This document shows, piece by piece, positions 7,201-16,517 of a stretch of 53,595 nt of DNA. The number at the start of each line of letters is the position of its first letter. Position 1 is the stretch's first letter. The translations under genes and the position numbers were made by a program. The notes under the pieces were generated by a model. The model was given only the letters and a program-made list of their open reading frames with translations, ran no database searches and was not told the origin of the DNA. This DNA comes from Prosthecobacter vanneervenii (lineage in GTDB: Bacteria > Verrucomicrobiota > Verrucomicrobiia > Verrucomicrobiales > Verrucomicrobiaceae), in assembly GCF_014203095.1 (NCBI RefSeq), contig NZ_JACHIG010000002.1:1-53595 (forward strand), read 5' to 3'.

Positions 7201-9878
7201 TCCACATACAGCAGCGCATTGGAACTGAGCAGGGCATGACAAAAGGCGGTGAGCCCGAGGAAAGCGGGGTCTGCAGGTGTTTTGGAAGGCGCACCCAGCT
7301 CCACCTCCAGCGGCGAGGGGTTCTTCTGGTAGTAGCCAGTCTGCGCCTGCACAAACTCCACGCTCTGCTGCACATCAGCTTCTGAAGGCGCGCGACCATT
7401 CACCAGCTTCCAGGCCAGGCGGACCTCGTCGGCCACATCCTTGCCAGCGTCTGCCTGCACACGCTGGGCAAACTGCTGTGCATGCACTCGCATGGTGGTG
7501 CTGTTCATGAGTAGCAGGCTTTGTGGACTGACGGTGGTAACGGCACGCGCATCGCAGCTCGGCTCCATAATCGGGGCGTCAAAAGTGGCAAACATGTCCA
7601 GCGGGCGGGAGCGGCGTACCTGCACATAGATGCTCCTGCGGAACTCCGCACCATTCAGCGGGATGACCTTGCCTGAGGGACGCCCGGCGGTATCCGTGGT
7701 GTCCACACCAATAACGACCTGGCCATCTTCCGTGAACATGACGGGCACAGGCGCGCCACCCACCTGGGGATTGAGCTTTCCGCTGACGGCCAGCAAGGCG
7801 TCGCGGAGGATCTCGGCCTCGATTCGGCGCACACTCATTCGGCTGAGGTAGGAGTTGTCAGGGTCGATCCGGTCACGCATGGCATCCCGAGTGGAGGCTT
7901 GGCGATAGGTGCGGGAGGTCATGATTTCGCGGTGAAGCTGTTTGAGACTCCAGCCGCGGGCCACGAAGTCGGAGGCCAGCCAGTCGAGCAGCTCCGGATG
8001 GGTGGGCTTGCTGCCGAGCTGGCCAAAATCCCCGGGAGTAGCGACAATGCCTTTGCCAAAGTGGTGCATCCACACGCGGTTCACCATCACGCGTGCCACC
8101 AGCGGATGCTTCCCATCCGTGAGCTCGGTGGCCAGGGCCAGCCGGCGGCCGGTGGTGGCCAGCGCAGGATTTTTCTCCGGAATCTCCACCTTGCGGAATG
8201 AGGCTAGCACCGTGAGGTCACTGGGTGGCACCTGTTCCTTGGGTTGGTCAAACTGGCCGCGATTGAAGATGTAGGTGGCAGGGACGTCGCCGGGCTTTTT
8301 GGCCAGTTCGGTGAAGGCATGCAGAAACTCCTGCTTGGGTTTGGTGGCACGCACAGCGGCAGCCTCCTCCGCCATCTTTTTCAGCGTATCGGCATGCTTG
8401 GTTTTGTAGGTGGTGTCGTAGAGGTAAAGGGATCCGGAGCTCAGCTGGTTCACACGCGGCCAGGCCTTGAGGAGCTTGGTCTGATCAGCAGTGCGCTTTT
8501 TCACCTCGGTACGGTAGGCCGTGCGCAGGGCATCACGGTCTTTTTCAGGAGCCTTGGCCAGCTCCTTTTCCAGCACTTCGGTGATGAACTCTTCAGCCTT
8601 GGCTGTGCGTGCAGCATCGAGCTTCTTGGCCTCGGCCTCGATCTTGGCAGACTCGGCGATCTCCTTCTCTGTCAGCAGCGAGACGAGGCGGCCGCCGGGG
8701 GCGCGCCACGCCTTGGTGTCAAAACCGGGCTCAAATACCGCACGCAGGCGGTAGTAATCAGCCTGCGAGATGGGATCATAGCGGTGGTCGTGGCACTGCG
8801 CACAGCCGATCGTCAGGCCGTAGAGGGAGGTGCCGACCATCTTCAGCGTATCGGCGATGTTGGCATTCTGCGTGGCGGCGTCGTTCGTTTCACCGGTGCC
8901 ATTGGGAGACATGCGCAGAAAGCCAGTGGCCGCCAGCTTGTCGATGGCGTCAGCCGAGAGGTCCTTGTAAGGCTGCGGCACCATTTCATCTCCTGCCAAC
9001 TGCTCACGGATGAACTGGTCAAAAGGCTTATCCTTATTCAGCGAGCTGATGACGTAATCGCGGTACTTCCAAGCCCACTGGCGCTCGATATCTTTCTCAC
9101 CATAGCCCTCGCTGTCCGCATAGCCTGCGGCATCCAGCCAGTGGCGGCCCCAGCGCTCGCCATAGTGAGGAGAGGCCAGCAGGCGGTCCACGAGGCGCTG
9201 CACGCTCGCTTCAGGATCCTTGATATAGGCGGCCACAAATTCATCCACCTCCTGCGGCGTCGGCGGCAGCCCCAGCAGGTCAAAGCTGGTACGGCGGATA
9301 AAAGTGGCTGGATCCGCCTCCGGCGAGAACGAAAGCCCCATCTCCTGCAGCTTCGCAGCAATGAAGGCATCGATCCCAGGCTTCATCTTCATGCTCTGGG
9401 CACTTGAAACTTTGAACTTCAACCTTGGAACTTGTGGCTTGGAAATCGGCTGTAGCGACCACCACGCGCGCTCCTCATCCGTAAAAGCATGCTCCGGCCC
9501 CAGTTTCTCAGGTTCCGGGCGCATCGTCTTCGCCCCCTGGGCCACCCAGGCCTCCAGAATGGCGATGTCCTGATCCTTGAGCTTCGTCTTGCCTTTCGGC
9601 ATCTCGCCTTTTTTGACGAGGTCGATGAGATGGCTCTCCGCCGTCTTTCCAGGCACGATGACGGGGCCGTCCTTGCCGCCTTTGAGAATGAAACGCGCCA
9701 GACGCACATCCAGCCCGCCTTTCATCTCGCCATCCTCGCCGTGGCAATGAAAGCAATGCGTCTTCAGGATGGGGCGCACGTCTTTTTCAAAAAGCACCTG
9801 TGCAGGCGCAGCCCCGGCAGAAAAAGGGGCGGCGGCCAGCAACAGGAATGCTGGGAACGTATGAGAGGCGCGTGTCAT
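7197..9878 (-). CDS. PSCyt1-DUF1549-DUF1553 secreted cytochrome protein
   Basis: An exported protein of about 893 residues of the type abundant in Planctomycetes and Verrucomicrobia. A signal peptide (FPAFLLLAAAPFSAGA) is followed by a PSCyt1 cytochrome c-like domain with one heme site (CFHCH) and the nearby conserved GEMKGGLDVR. A DUF1549/PSCyt2 region follows (about 155-370: RRTSFDLLGLPPTPQEVD, HYGERWGRHWLD, CAQCHDHRYDPI). The last of these holds a second CxxCH. The C-terminal third is DUF1553/PSD1 (VNRVWMHHFGKGIV, GDFG, HPELLDWLA, SYRTYRQ-like SRTYRQAS). Such proteins are usually paired with a DUF1501 gene and linked to polysaccharide degradation; no DUF1501 gene is adjacent here. The ATG at 9878 puts the basic n-region directly before the hydrophobic core; an ATG at 9917 adds 13 residues. 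Confidence 0.92.
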   Translation of the reverse strand: MTRASHTFPAFLLLAAAPFSAGAAPAQVLFEKDVRPILKTHCFHCHGEDGEMKGGLDVRLARFILKGGKDGPVIVPGKTAESHLIDLVKKGEMPKGKTKLKDQDIAILEAWVAQGAKTMRPEPEKLGPEHAFTDEERAWWSLQPISKPQVPRLKFKVSSAQSMKMKPGIDAFIAAKLQEMGLSFSPEADPATFIRRTSFDLLGLPPTPQEVDEFVAAYIKDPEASVQRLVDRLLASPHYGERWGRHWLDAAGYADSEGYGEKDIERQWAWKYRDYVISSLNKDKPFDQFIREQLAGDEMVPQPYKDLSADAIDKLAATGFLRMSPNGTGETNDAATQNANIADTLKMVGTSLYGLTIGCAQCHDHRYDPISQADYYRLRAVFEPGFDTKAWRAPGGRLVSLLTEKEIAESAKIEAEAKKLDAARTAKAEEFITEVLEKELAKAPEKDRDALRTAYRTEVKKRTADQTKLLKAWPRVNQLSSGSLYLYDTTYKTKHADTLKKMAEEAAAVRATKPKQEFLHAFTELAKKPGDVPATYIFNRGQFDQPKEQVPPSDLTVLASFRKVEIPEKNPALATTGRRLALATELTDGKHPLVARVMVNRVWMHHFGKGIVATPGDFGQLGSKPTHPELLDWLASDFVARGWSLKQLHREIMTSRTYRQASTRDAMRDRIDPDNSYLSRMSVRRIEAEILRDALLAVSGKLNPQVGGAPVPVMFTEDGQVVIGVDTTDTAGRPSGKVIPLNGAEFRRSIYVQVRRSRPLDMFATFDAPIMEPSCDARAVTTVSPQSLLLMNSTTMRVHAQQFAQRVQADAGKDVADEVRLAWKLVNGRAPSEADVQQSVEFVQAQTGYYQKNPSPLEVELGAPSKTPADPAFLGLTAFCHALLSSNALLYVD

Positions 9879-10122
9879 GCTGCGGAAAATACGGGGAGGC
9901 CGCGGCAGCTCTTGCATCTGCGTAGGGACAGCAGGCCGCAGTCAGGAAAAACGCGAGCGTTTTCTGTGCCAGCGCAGCGCAGGACTCCCCTGCGCCACCG
10001 CGCCAGACAGGCGGCAGCCCCAGGCTCGGAGAGGTGTTTTCACCCACTTTTTGAAACAGGAAATGGCTTGATGAGAGGACTATGATCCATGAGAGATCGA
10101 ACGCATACCACCTGAGTCATTC

Positions 10123-13100
10123 ATGCCGATCATCAGTAGCATTTACCTAACCCTATTCTGCGTTTTCTTTGCATGCGCCCTGTCCGCTGAAGCCGCCACC
10201 GTCAATGCCACGTGGAATACGGCTGCGGATGTGCCCGTGACGGCAGCCAGCTACACCGCCACGGGAAACACCGTGAACTTCACCCTGAACTTTGCCCCGC
10301 CCACGGGGACGAACCTGACGGTGGTGAACAACACGGGGCTGCCCTTCATCAATGGCTACTTCGACAACCTACCCCAGGGGCAGGCCGTGGCACTCAGCTA
10401 CAATGGGCTGACATACAACTACGTGGCGCACTACTACAGCGGCACGGGCAATGACCTGGTGCTGGTCTGGGCGAACAACCGCGCCTTCGCGTGGGGCTAC
10501 AATAACGACGGTGAAGTGGGAGACGGCACCACGATCAGCCGCCCCCTTCCCACTGCAGTTTCGGCCACGGGTGTGCTGGCAGGCAAAACTGTGCTGGCAC
10601 TCAGCATGGGAGCCAGCCACGCACTGGCGCTGTGCTCAGACGGAACGGTGGCTTCATGGGGGGACAACACCTATGGACAACTGGGCAACAACAGCACAGC
10701 CTCAAGCCTGGTGCCGGTGGCCGTGAACAATGCCAGCGGAGTCTCCGCACTTTACGGCAAGACGGTGGTTGCCGTCTCAGCAGGGGGCGTTTTCAGCCTG
10801 GCGCTGTGCTCAGACGGCACCGTCGTCGGCTGGGGATACAACCTTATAGGGCAGCTCGGAGACACCACCCCCGCACAGCGCAATGCGCCGGTGGCCGTCA
10901 ACACCGCCAGCGGAACCTCGGCATTGCATGGCAAATCCGTGGTGGCCATAGCGACGGGCCAATATCACAGCCTGGCCCTATGTTCGGACGGCACCGTGGC
11001 AGCCTGGGGATACAATGGTCCCGGCGCACTCGGAAACAACACCATCAGCACCAGTTATACGCCGGCGGCCGTCAACACCACGAACGGACTCTCCGCACTG
11101 TATGGCAAGTCCGTGGTAGCGGTGGCGGCAGGCCAATATCACAGCCTGGCCCTTTGCTCTGATGGCGTGCTGACGAGCTGGGGCAGCAATGACAGCGGTC
11201 AACTGGGCAACACAAGCTTTACGAGCCGGCAAGTGCCAGTGACGGTCAGCAGCAACTCGGCACTGAATGGCAAAACCGTCGTGTCCATCTCGGCGGGCTA
11301 CAGTCACAATCTGGCGCTATGCAGTGATGGTACGGTGGCAGCCTGGGGTAATAACAGCTTCGGCCAACTGGGAGACAGCAGCATCACATCGCGCAATGCT
11401 CCCGTGGCGGTCAGCACAGCAAGCGGAATCTCGGCCCTGTATGGCAAATCCGTGACCGCTTTCGTTGCAGGGCGGATGTACAGCATGGCGCAATGCTCCG
11501 ACGGCACCATGGCGGCCTGGGGGGACAATTATTATGGGGAACTCGGTGATTCCACCACCACGCAACGAATCGCTCCGACAAGATGCAGCCCGCTGGTGGC
11601 AGGCCAGCAGCTTTCCATTCTTCCCAAGAGCAGTCCCAATGCGGCTCAGTGGACTCTGGCGGCGGTAGCGGTGCCGGCCTCTCCCACCGTGGGCACCCAG
11701 GCGGCAGCAAACATCTCCGGCACCAGCGTCATCCTGAACGGCACCGTGGTGGCCGCGAACGACAGCATGGCCGTATCCTTTGAATATGGCACCACAACAG
11801 CCTACGGCAGCACGGTCACTGCCACGCCTGCGCAGGTCAGCAATGATTTGCCGGCCGCCGTAAGCGTCCCGCTCTCCGGGCTGCTGCCGGGCACAACCTA
11901 CCACTACCGCGTGAATGGAGTGAACAGCGGTGGCATGCTCAGCGGCGATGACCTGACCTTCACGACTCTCAACAACAATGCAAACCTGGCCAGCCTGGTT
12001 CCTAGCGCGGGCACAATGTCCCCCGCTTTTGATTCAGGAACACTGAGCTATACGATAAATGTCCCCTACCTCACCACCTCCATCACCGTCACGCCGACGC
12101 TGGCGGACGTGAATGCACAGGTCCAAGTCAATGGGGTGGTGGCAAGCTCCGGCAGCGCCAGCTCCAACATCAGTCTTGCCGAAGGCAGCAACTCCATCAT
12201 CCTCGTCGTCACCGCTCAAGATGGCATAACGCAGCAGACCTACTCACTGAACGTGGTACGTGCAGCAGGCCCCATGCTTTCCAGCCTGACGCTGAGCAGC
12301 GGCGCGCTGAGTCCCGCTTTTGCAAGCACCACGACAGCCTACTCGGCGATGATTCCGGGCGAGACCAGCTCATTGACGATCACTCCAGCATGGGGCGACA
12401 GTGGTGCCACCACGACGATCAACGGCCAAAACATCTCATCCGGCAATCCCAGCAGCCCGTTTACGGTCACTTTCGGGAATAGTACGACGATCACCATCAC
12501 CATCACGGCCCCCGACGGCATCAGCACCCGCACCTATGTCATTGCAGTCCAGTGCCAGCTGAATGCAGCTTATGCATCTGGCAGTGACGTGCCGTTCACG
12601 AGCAACGGCTTTACCGCCACGGGCGGGATCGTGGACTTTGCGCTCAACTATGCACCAACGCCAGGCACCGCCCTGATGGTGGTGAACAACACCGGGCTTA
12701 GCTTTATCAGCGGCACGTTTGCCAATCTGGCCCAGGGACAGCTCGTGGGGCTGACCTACAATGGCATCACGTACAACTTTGCAGCGAACTATTACGGCGG
12801 CACAGGCAATGACCTGGTGCTTGTTTGGGCAAACAGGCGCGCTTTCAGCTGGGGCAGCAACAGCAGCGGACAGCTGGGCGACGCCACCACCACACAGCGC
12901 AACGTGCCGGTGGCTGTGTCTGCCTCCGGGGTGCTCGCGGGCAAGGTCATCGTAGCCATCGCAGAGGGCGGATCTCATACCCTGGCGCTATGTGCTGACG
13001 GCACCCTGGCGGCCTGGGGCAACAACGGCTCCGGGCAACTCGGAGACAGCACCTTTACACAACGCACTACTCCTGTGCTGGTGAACAAGACCAACGGGCT

Positions 13101-15015
13101 GTCCGCTTTGTATGGGAAGCAGGTGGTTGCCATCTCGGCCGGCTTTAACCACAGCCTGGCCCTTTGCTCGGACGGCACCGTGGCTGCATGGGGTGACGGG
13201 AGCCAGGGTCAGCTGGGCAACGGCAGCACCAGCAGCAGCAGCGTGCCGCGGCTGGTCGTGGCCAGTTCCGCGCTGTATGGCAAGACGGTCGTGGCAGTGG
13301 CGGCGGGCCTGGCACATAGCCTCGCTCTTTGTTCGGACGGCACTGTGGCAAGCTGGGGGTTCAATGTGTATGGACAGCTCGGCAACGCTACCACCACAAA
13401 CAGCTCTTCTCCGACGGCTGTAAACACCGCGAATCGTATCTCTCAGCTTTATGCCAAGACTGTGGTGGCCATAGCCGCAGGAGGCCTCCACAGCCTGGCT
13501 CTCTGCTCCAACGGCACTTTGGTGGCATGGGGCTTGAACTCATCCGGCCAGATCGGCGACAACAGCACAACGAACCGTCTGGTGCCGGTGGCGGTAAACA
13601 CAGCCAGCGGCACCTCAGCCCTGGCGGGCAAAACCATAGCGCTGCTGGCTGGCGGCACCCAGCACAGCTTGGCGCTATGCACTGACGGAAGCCTCACAGC
13701 TTGGGGAAATAACGCCTCGGGGCAAATCGGTGACAACAGCACCACCAGCCGCCTTGTGCCCACAACGGTAAACACGGACAACGGGATTTCAGCCTTGGCT
13801 GGAAAAACCGTGACATCCATCGTGGCAGGTTCAGCTCACAATCTGGCTCAGACTGCCGACGGCTCGCTGGCAGGCTGGGGGGCAAATAGCAACGGACAGA
13901 TAGGCGACAACACCACGAGCAATGATCTGGTGCCGGTGGCGGTGAACCGCAGCGGACTCGTTGCAGACGAAGTTTTTGCCGGAGTCTCCGGAGGCAGCTC
14001 TGGCACGCACTCACTGGCTCTGGCTGCAGGGCCGCCAATGCCAGACGTCATCAGCTTGGCAGCCACTTCCGTCACCGCTGGCAGCGTGACTCTCAACGGC
14101 ACGGTAAACGCAAACAATAATAGTACAACGGCCGCCTTCGAATACGGAACAACCACCGCCTATGGCATCACAGTGCCCGCAACGCCAGCCACTGTGACAG
14201 GCGTGAGCACTACAGCGGTGAGCGTGGTGGTGACGGGTCTCGCACCCGGCACAACGTATCACTTCCGCAGCACGGGCGTGAATGCGGCGGGCAGCAGCAC
14301 CAGCGGGGACCTGAGCTTTACCACTCTGAGCAACAATGCTGACCTGGCAAACCTCACTCTGGACAGCGTCCTGGTGAATCCCTTTTTTGCCAGCGGGACC
14401 ACCTCCTACCTCGGAAACGTGACCAGCACCACAAACTCAACCACCGTGACAGCCACTGTGACCGAGAGCCATGCCACGGTCACCGTCAACGGTGTAGCGG
14501 TGGCCTCCGGCAGCGCCAGCAGTCCCATCCCCCTGAATTTTGGCGACACCGCCATCACCACCGTGGTCACCGCCCAAGATGGCAGCACGACAAAGACGTA
14601 TGTGGTCACCGTGACTCGACCGACGATCCTCCAAGACTGGCGGCAGACCTACTTTGGCACCGCCGCAAGCACCGGAACCACCGCTGACCCCTCGGATTTC
14701 GACAACGACGGCATCCCCAACCTCATCGAGTGGGCCTGCCACCTTGATCCGACAGCACGGAACACGCTGCCTGTCACGACAGTGAGCAACGGGACAAACT
14801 TTGAGTACACATACACGCGCAGCACAGCTGCCGTGACCGCAGGCGCGTCATTCACCGTGGAATGGAGCGACTCTCTGGCGTCGGGAAGCTGGAGCAGCGC
14901 CGGAGTGACGCAAACGGTGCTGAGCGATGATGGCACCACGCAGCAGGTGAAAGCGGTGATTCCGGTCAATGCGGCCAGTGCAAAGTTTGCACGACTTTCG
15001 GTTGTAGCACCGTGA
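10123..15015 (+). CDS. giant exported RCC1-repeat / cadherin-like sandwich protein
   Basis: A 1630-residue surface or secreted protein. A signal peptide (LTLFCVFFACALSAEA) is followed by two large homologous halves. Each starts with a beta module of about 95 residues ending in GTGNDLVLVWAN, then seven RCC1-type repeats (consensus LALCSDGTVAAWG-N--GQLGD, about 50-60 residues each), then a fibronectin-like module (FEYGTTTAYG, PGTTYHYR) and cadherin-like beta-sandwich domains of the PF12733 type. The first half has two of these (about 616-810); the second half, from about 812, has one (about 1405-1500). The C-terminal 125 residues hold a D-F-D-N-D-G-I-P-N-L calcium-binding-like loop and a beta domain also found at the end of the NHL protein at 51670. 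RCC1 propellers usually have seven blades, so each half probably folds one complete propeller. Function not recognised; adhesion or extracellular binding is a guess. Confidence 0.9.
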   Translation: MPIISSIYLTLFCVFFACALSAEAATVNATWNTAADVPVTAASYTATGNTVNFTLNFAPPTGTNLTVVNNTGLPFINGYFDNLPQGQAVALSYNGLTYNYVAHYYSGTGNDLVLVWANNRAFAWGYNNDGEVGDGTTISRPLPTAVSATGVLAGKTVLALSMGASHALALCSDGTVASWGDNTYGQLGNNSTASSLVPVAVNNASGVSALYGKTVVAVSAGGVFSLALCSDGTVVGWGYNLIGQLGDTTPAQRNAPVAVNTASGTSALHGKSVVAIATGQYHSLALCSDGTVAAWGYNGPGALGNNTISTSYTPAAVNTTNGLSALYGKSVVAVAAGQYHSLALCSDGVLTSWGSNDSGQLGNTSFTSRQVPVTVSSNSALNGKTVVSISAGYSHNLALCSDGTVAAWGNNSFGQLGDSSITSRNAPVAVSTASGISALYGKSVTAFVAGRMYSMAQCSDGTMAAWGDNYYGELGDSTTTQRIAPTRCSPLVAGQQLSILPKSSPNAAQWTLAAVAVPASPTVGTQAAANISGTSVILNGTVVAANDSMAVSFEYGTTTAYGSTVTATPAQVSNDLPAAVSVPLSGLLPGTTYHYRVNGVNSGGMLSGDDLTFTTLNNNANLASLVPSAGTMSPAFDSGTLSYTINVPYLTTSITVTPTLADVNAQVQVNGVVASSGSASSNISLAEGSNSIILVVTAQDGITQQTYSLNVVRAAGPMLSSLTLSSGALSPAFASTTTAYSAMIPGETSSLTITPAWGDSGATTTINGQNISSGNPSSPFTVTFGNSTTITITITAPDGISTRTYVIAVQCQLNAAYASGSDVPFTSNGFTATGGIVDFALNYAPTPGTALMVVNNTGLSFISGTFANLAQGQLVGLTYNGITYNFAANYYGGTGNDLVLVWANRRAFSWGSNSSGQLGDATTTQRNVPVAVSASGVLAGKVIVAIAEGGSHTLALCADGTLAAWGNNGSGQLGDSTFTQRTTPVLVNKTNGLSALYGKQVVAISAGFNHSLALCSDGTVAAWGDGSQGQLGNGSTSSSSVPRLVVASSALYGKTVVAVAAGLAHSLALCSDGTVASWGFNVYGQLGNATTTNSSSPTAVNTANRISQLYAKTVVAIAAGGLHSLALCSNGTLVAWGLNSSGQIGDNSTTNRLVPVAVNTASGTSALAGKTIALLAGGTQHSLALCTDGSLTAWGNNASGQIGDNSTTSRLVPTTVNTDNGISALAGKTVTSIVAGSAHNLAQTADGSLAGWGANSNGQIGDNTTSNDLVPVAVNRSGLVADEVFAGVSGGSSGTHSLALAAGPPMPDVISLAATSVTAGSVTLNGTVNANNNSTTAAFEYGTTTAYGITVPATPATVTGVSTTAVSVVVTGLAPGTTYHFRSTGVNAAGSSTSGDLSFTTLSNNADLANLTLDSVLVNPFFASGTTSYLGNVTSTTNSTTVTATVTESHATVTVNGVAVASGSASSPIPLNFGDTAITTVVTAQDGSTTKTYVVTVTRPTILQDWRQTYFGTAASTGTTADPSDFDNDGIPNLIEWACHLDPTARNTLPVTTVSNGTNFEYTYTRSTAAVTAGASFTVEWSDSLASGSWSSAGVTQTVLSDDGTTQQVKAVIPVNAASAKFARLSVVAP

Positions 15016-15057
15016 GGAGTCCAGCCTTTCCCCTGCCCCGTCGCTCTCCCGGCTTCC

Positions 15058-15281
15058 TTATACCACGCACAGCTGAAAACAGGTCTCATGGGTGAAAGCC
15101 AGCTTTCCATGCGGCCAGCCTGCGCTCTGGCGGAGTGGGATCGTCCCGATCCCACACGCTCCCGCATCGCCCAGTGCCCTCGCATATCCTCGAACCCGCT
15201 GCAGGTGGGGGATCAAGATGATCCCCTTTCGTCGGCTCGTGCCTCCGCTTTCAGCCCCGTTTTCATCGCATCATGGTATTG
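15058..15281. repeat. dispersed inverted-repeat element, family A copy 1
   Basis: A 224-bp non-coding element with imperfect terminal inverted repeats of about 40 bp: left TTATACCAC then TGAAAACAGGTCT, right the reverse complement of AATACCATG then TGAAAACGGGGCT. The interior has two strong dyads: 7-bp arms around GGGATCG and CGATCCC, and 8-bp arms GGGGATCA and TGATCCCC. The interior and one end match the copy at 49922 in the opposite orientation; only the termini match the copy at 29158. MITE- or REPIN-like; no coding capacity. Confidence 0.8.
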
Positions 15282-15316
15282 AGACGCTTCTCGCATGCGC
15301 CCCCCCATAAAGCAAA

Positions 15317-15340
15317 TCGGCTGGCAGATCTGCCAGCCGA
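15317..15340 (-). terminator. perfect 24-bp palindrome, likely pilT terminator
   Basis: Perfect 12-bp arms (TCGGCTGGCAGA and its complement) lie 37 bp beyond the pilT stop. On the minus strand the stem is followed by a T-rich run (TTTGCTTTAT), consistent with a rho-independent terminator for the pilT cluster. On the plus strand no T-run follows. Confidence 0.65.
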
Positions 15341-15376
15341 CGCATTTGGAGCTATGGATCCCGCATGGGGCCGGGA

Positions 15377-16480
15377 TTACTTGTTGGCGTCGCCGCCGCT
15401 GGCCACCGCCACGTCCGCCTCTTCGGCAGGCAGGAAGGCCTTGAAGCGGTTTTTGTCGATGGCCTTCATGTACGCCTCCATCGGCGTCACGTAGCCGTCG
15501 CGCAGCTTCTGCCAGATGGCTTCGTCCATGAACTGCATGCCCTGCGCCTTGCCGCCGATGATGACGTCATACAGCTTCTGCGTGGCACCTTCACGGATGA
15601 TCGCGCCCACGGCGGGGTTGGACACCATGATCTCATTCACCGCCGCACGGCCTTTGCCGTCGGACTTCTTCATAAGGAGCTGGGCCACCACGCCTTTCAG
15701 AGAGGCGGCGAGCATCGTGCGCACCTGGCTCTGCTGGTCGGAGGGGAACACGTCAATGATACGGTCAACGGTTTTGCGCGCGTTGTTCGTGTGCAGGGTG
15801 CCGAAGACGAGCAGGCCCGTCTCGGCGGCGGTCAGCGCCAGCGAGATCGTTTCCAGGTCGCGCATTTCCCCCACCAGCACGATGTCCGCGTCCTCTCGCA
15901 GCGCGGCGCGCAGGCCGTCGGCGAAAGAGGGCGTCTGGATGGGCACCTCGCGCTGGGTGATGATGCTCTTCTTGTTCCGGTGCACGAATTCGATGGGTTC
16001 CTCGATCGTGATGATGTGGCGGCGGAAGTTGGTGTTGATGTAGTCCAGCAGCGCGGCCAGCGTGGTGGATTTACCGGAACCCGTGGGGCCCGTCACAAGT
16101 ACGAGGCCGCTGCGCATGTGGCCAAACTCCTTCACCACCGGCGGGATGCCCAGCTGCTCCAGCGAGGCGATCTTGGTGGGGATGATACGGAAGACGGCGC
16201 CATAGCCATGCTGCTGCTTGAGGTAGTTGCAGCGGAAACGGCTGTTTTCATCCATCTCGTAGGCAAAGTCGAGGTCGCCCTTCTCCTTGTAGCGCTCCCA
16301 GGCGCGGGGCTCGCAGATTTCCCGCATCATGGTCTCCAGCAGGCGGTCGTCCAGGATCTGGTCGGAGATAGGCTTGATGCTGCCGTGCACGCGCACCTTG
16401 GGCGGCTGCTTCTGGCTGAGGTGAAGGTCGGAGCCGCCCAGTTCGATGAGCTTCTGGAAATATTGGTCAATGATTGGCAT
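15377..16480 (-). CDS. pilT: type IV pilus retraction ATPase PilT
   Basis: A 367-residue cytoplasmic hexameric ATPase that drives pilus retraction and twitching. The N-terminal PAS-like domain carries the typical GGSDLHLSQKQPPKVRVHG start. The ATPase domain has Walker A GPTGSGKST, the Asp box (ITIEEPIEFVH), Walker B (VLVGEMRD) and the His box (GTLHTNNA). Length and start match PilT (about 345-370 residues). The C-terminal extension of about 20 residues is Ala/Asp-rich. It lies 37 bp downstream of a second pilT-like gene and ends at a palindromic terminator. No pilin, pilB or pilC is present in this window. Confidence 0.95.
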   Translation of the reverse strand: MPIIDQYFQKLIELGGSDLHLSQKQPPKVRVHGSIKPISDQILDDRLLETMMREICEPRAWERYKEKGDLDFAYEMDENSRFRCNYLKQQHGYGAVFRIIPTKIASLEQLGIPPVVKEFGHMRSGLVLVTGPTGSGKSTTLAALLDYINTNFRRHIITIEEPIEFVHRNKKSIITQREVPIQTPSFADGLRAALREDADIVLVGEMRDLETISLALTAAETGLLVFGTLHTNNARKTVDRIIDVFPSDQQSQVRTMLAASLKGVVAQLLMKKSDGKGRAAVNEIMVSNPAVGAIIREGATQKLYDVIIGGKAQGMQFMDEAIWQKLRDGYVTPMEAYMKAIDKNRFKAFLPAEEADVAVASGGDANK

Positions 16481-16517
16481 GAGACTGTGTCAGTGGTCGG
16501 TTTGGCGTGGGGTGGGC

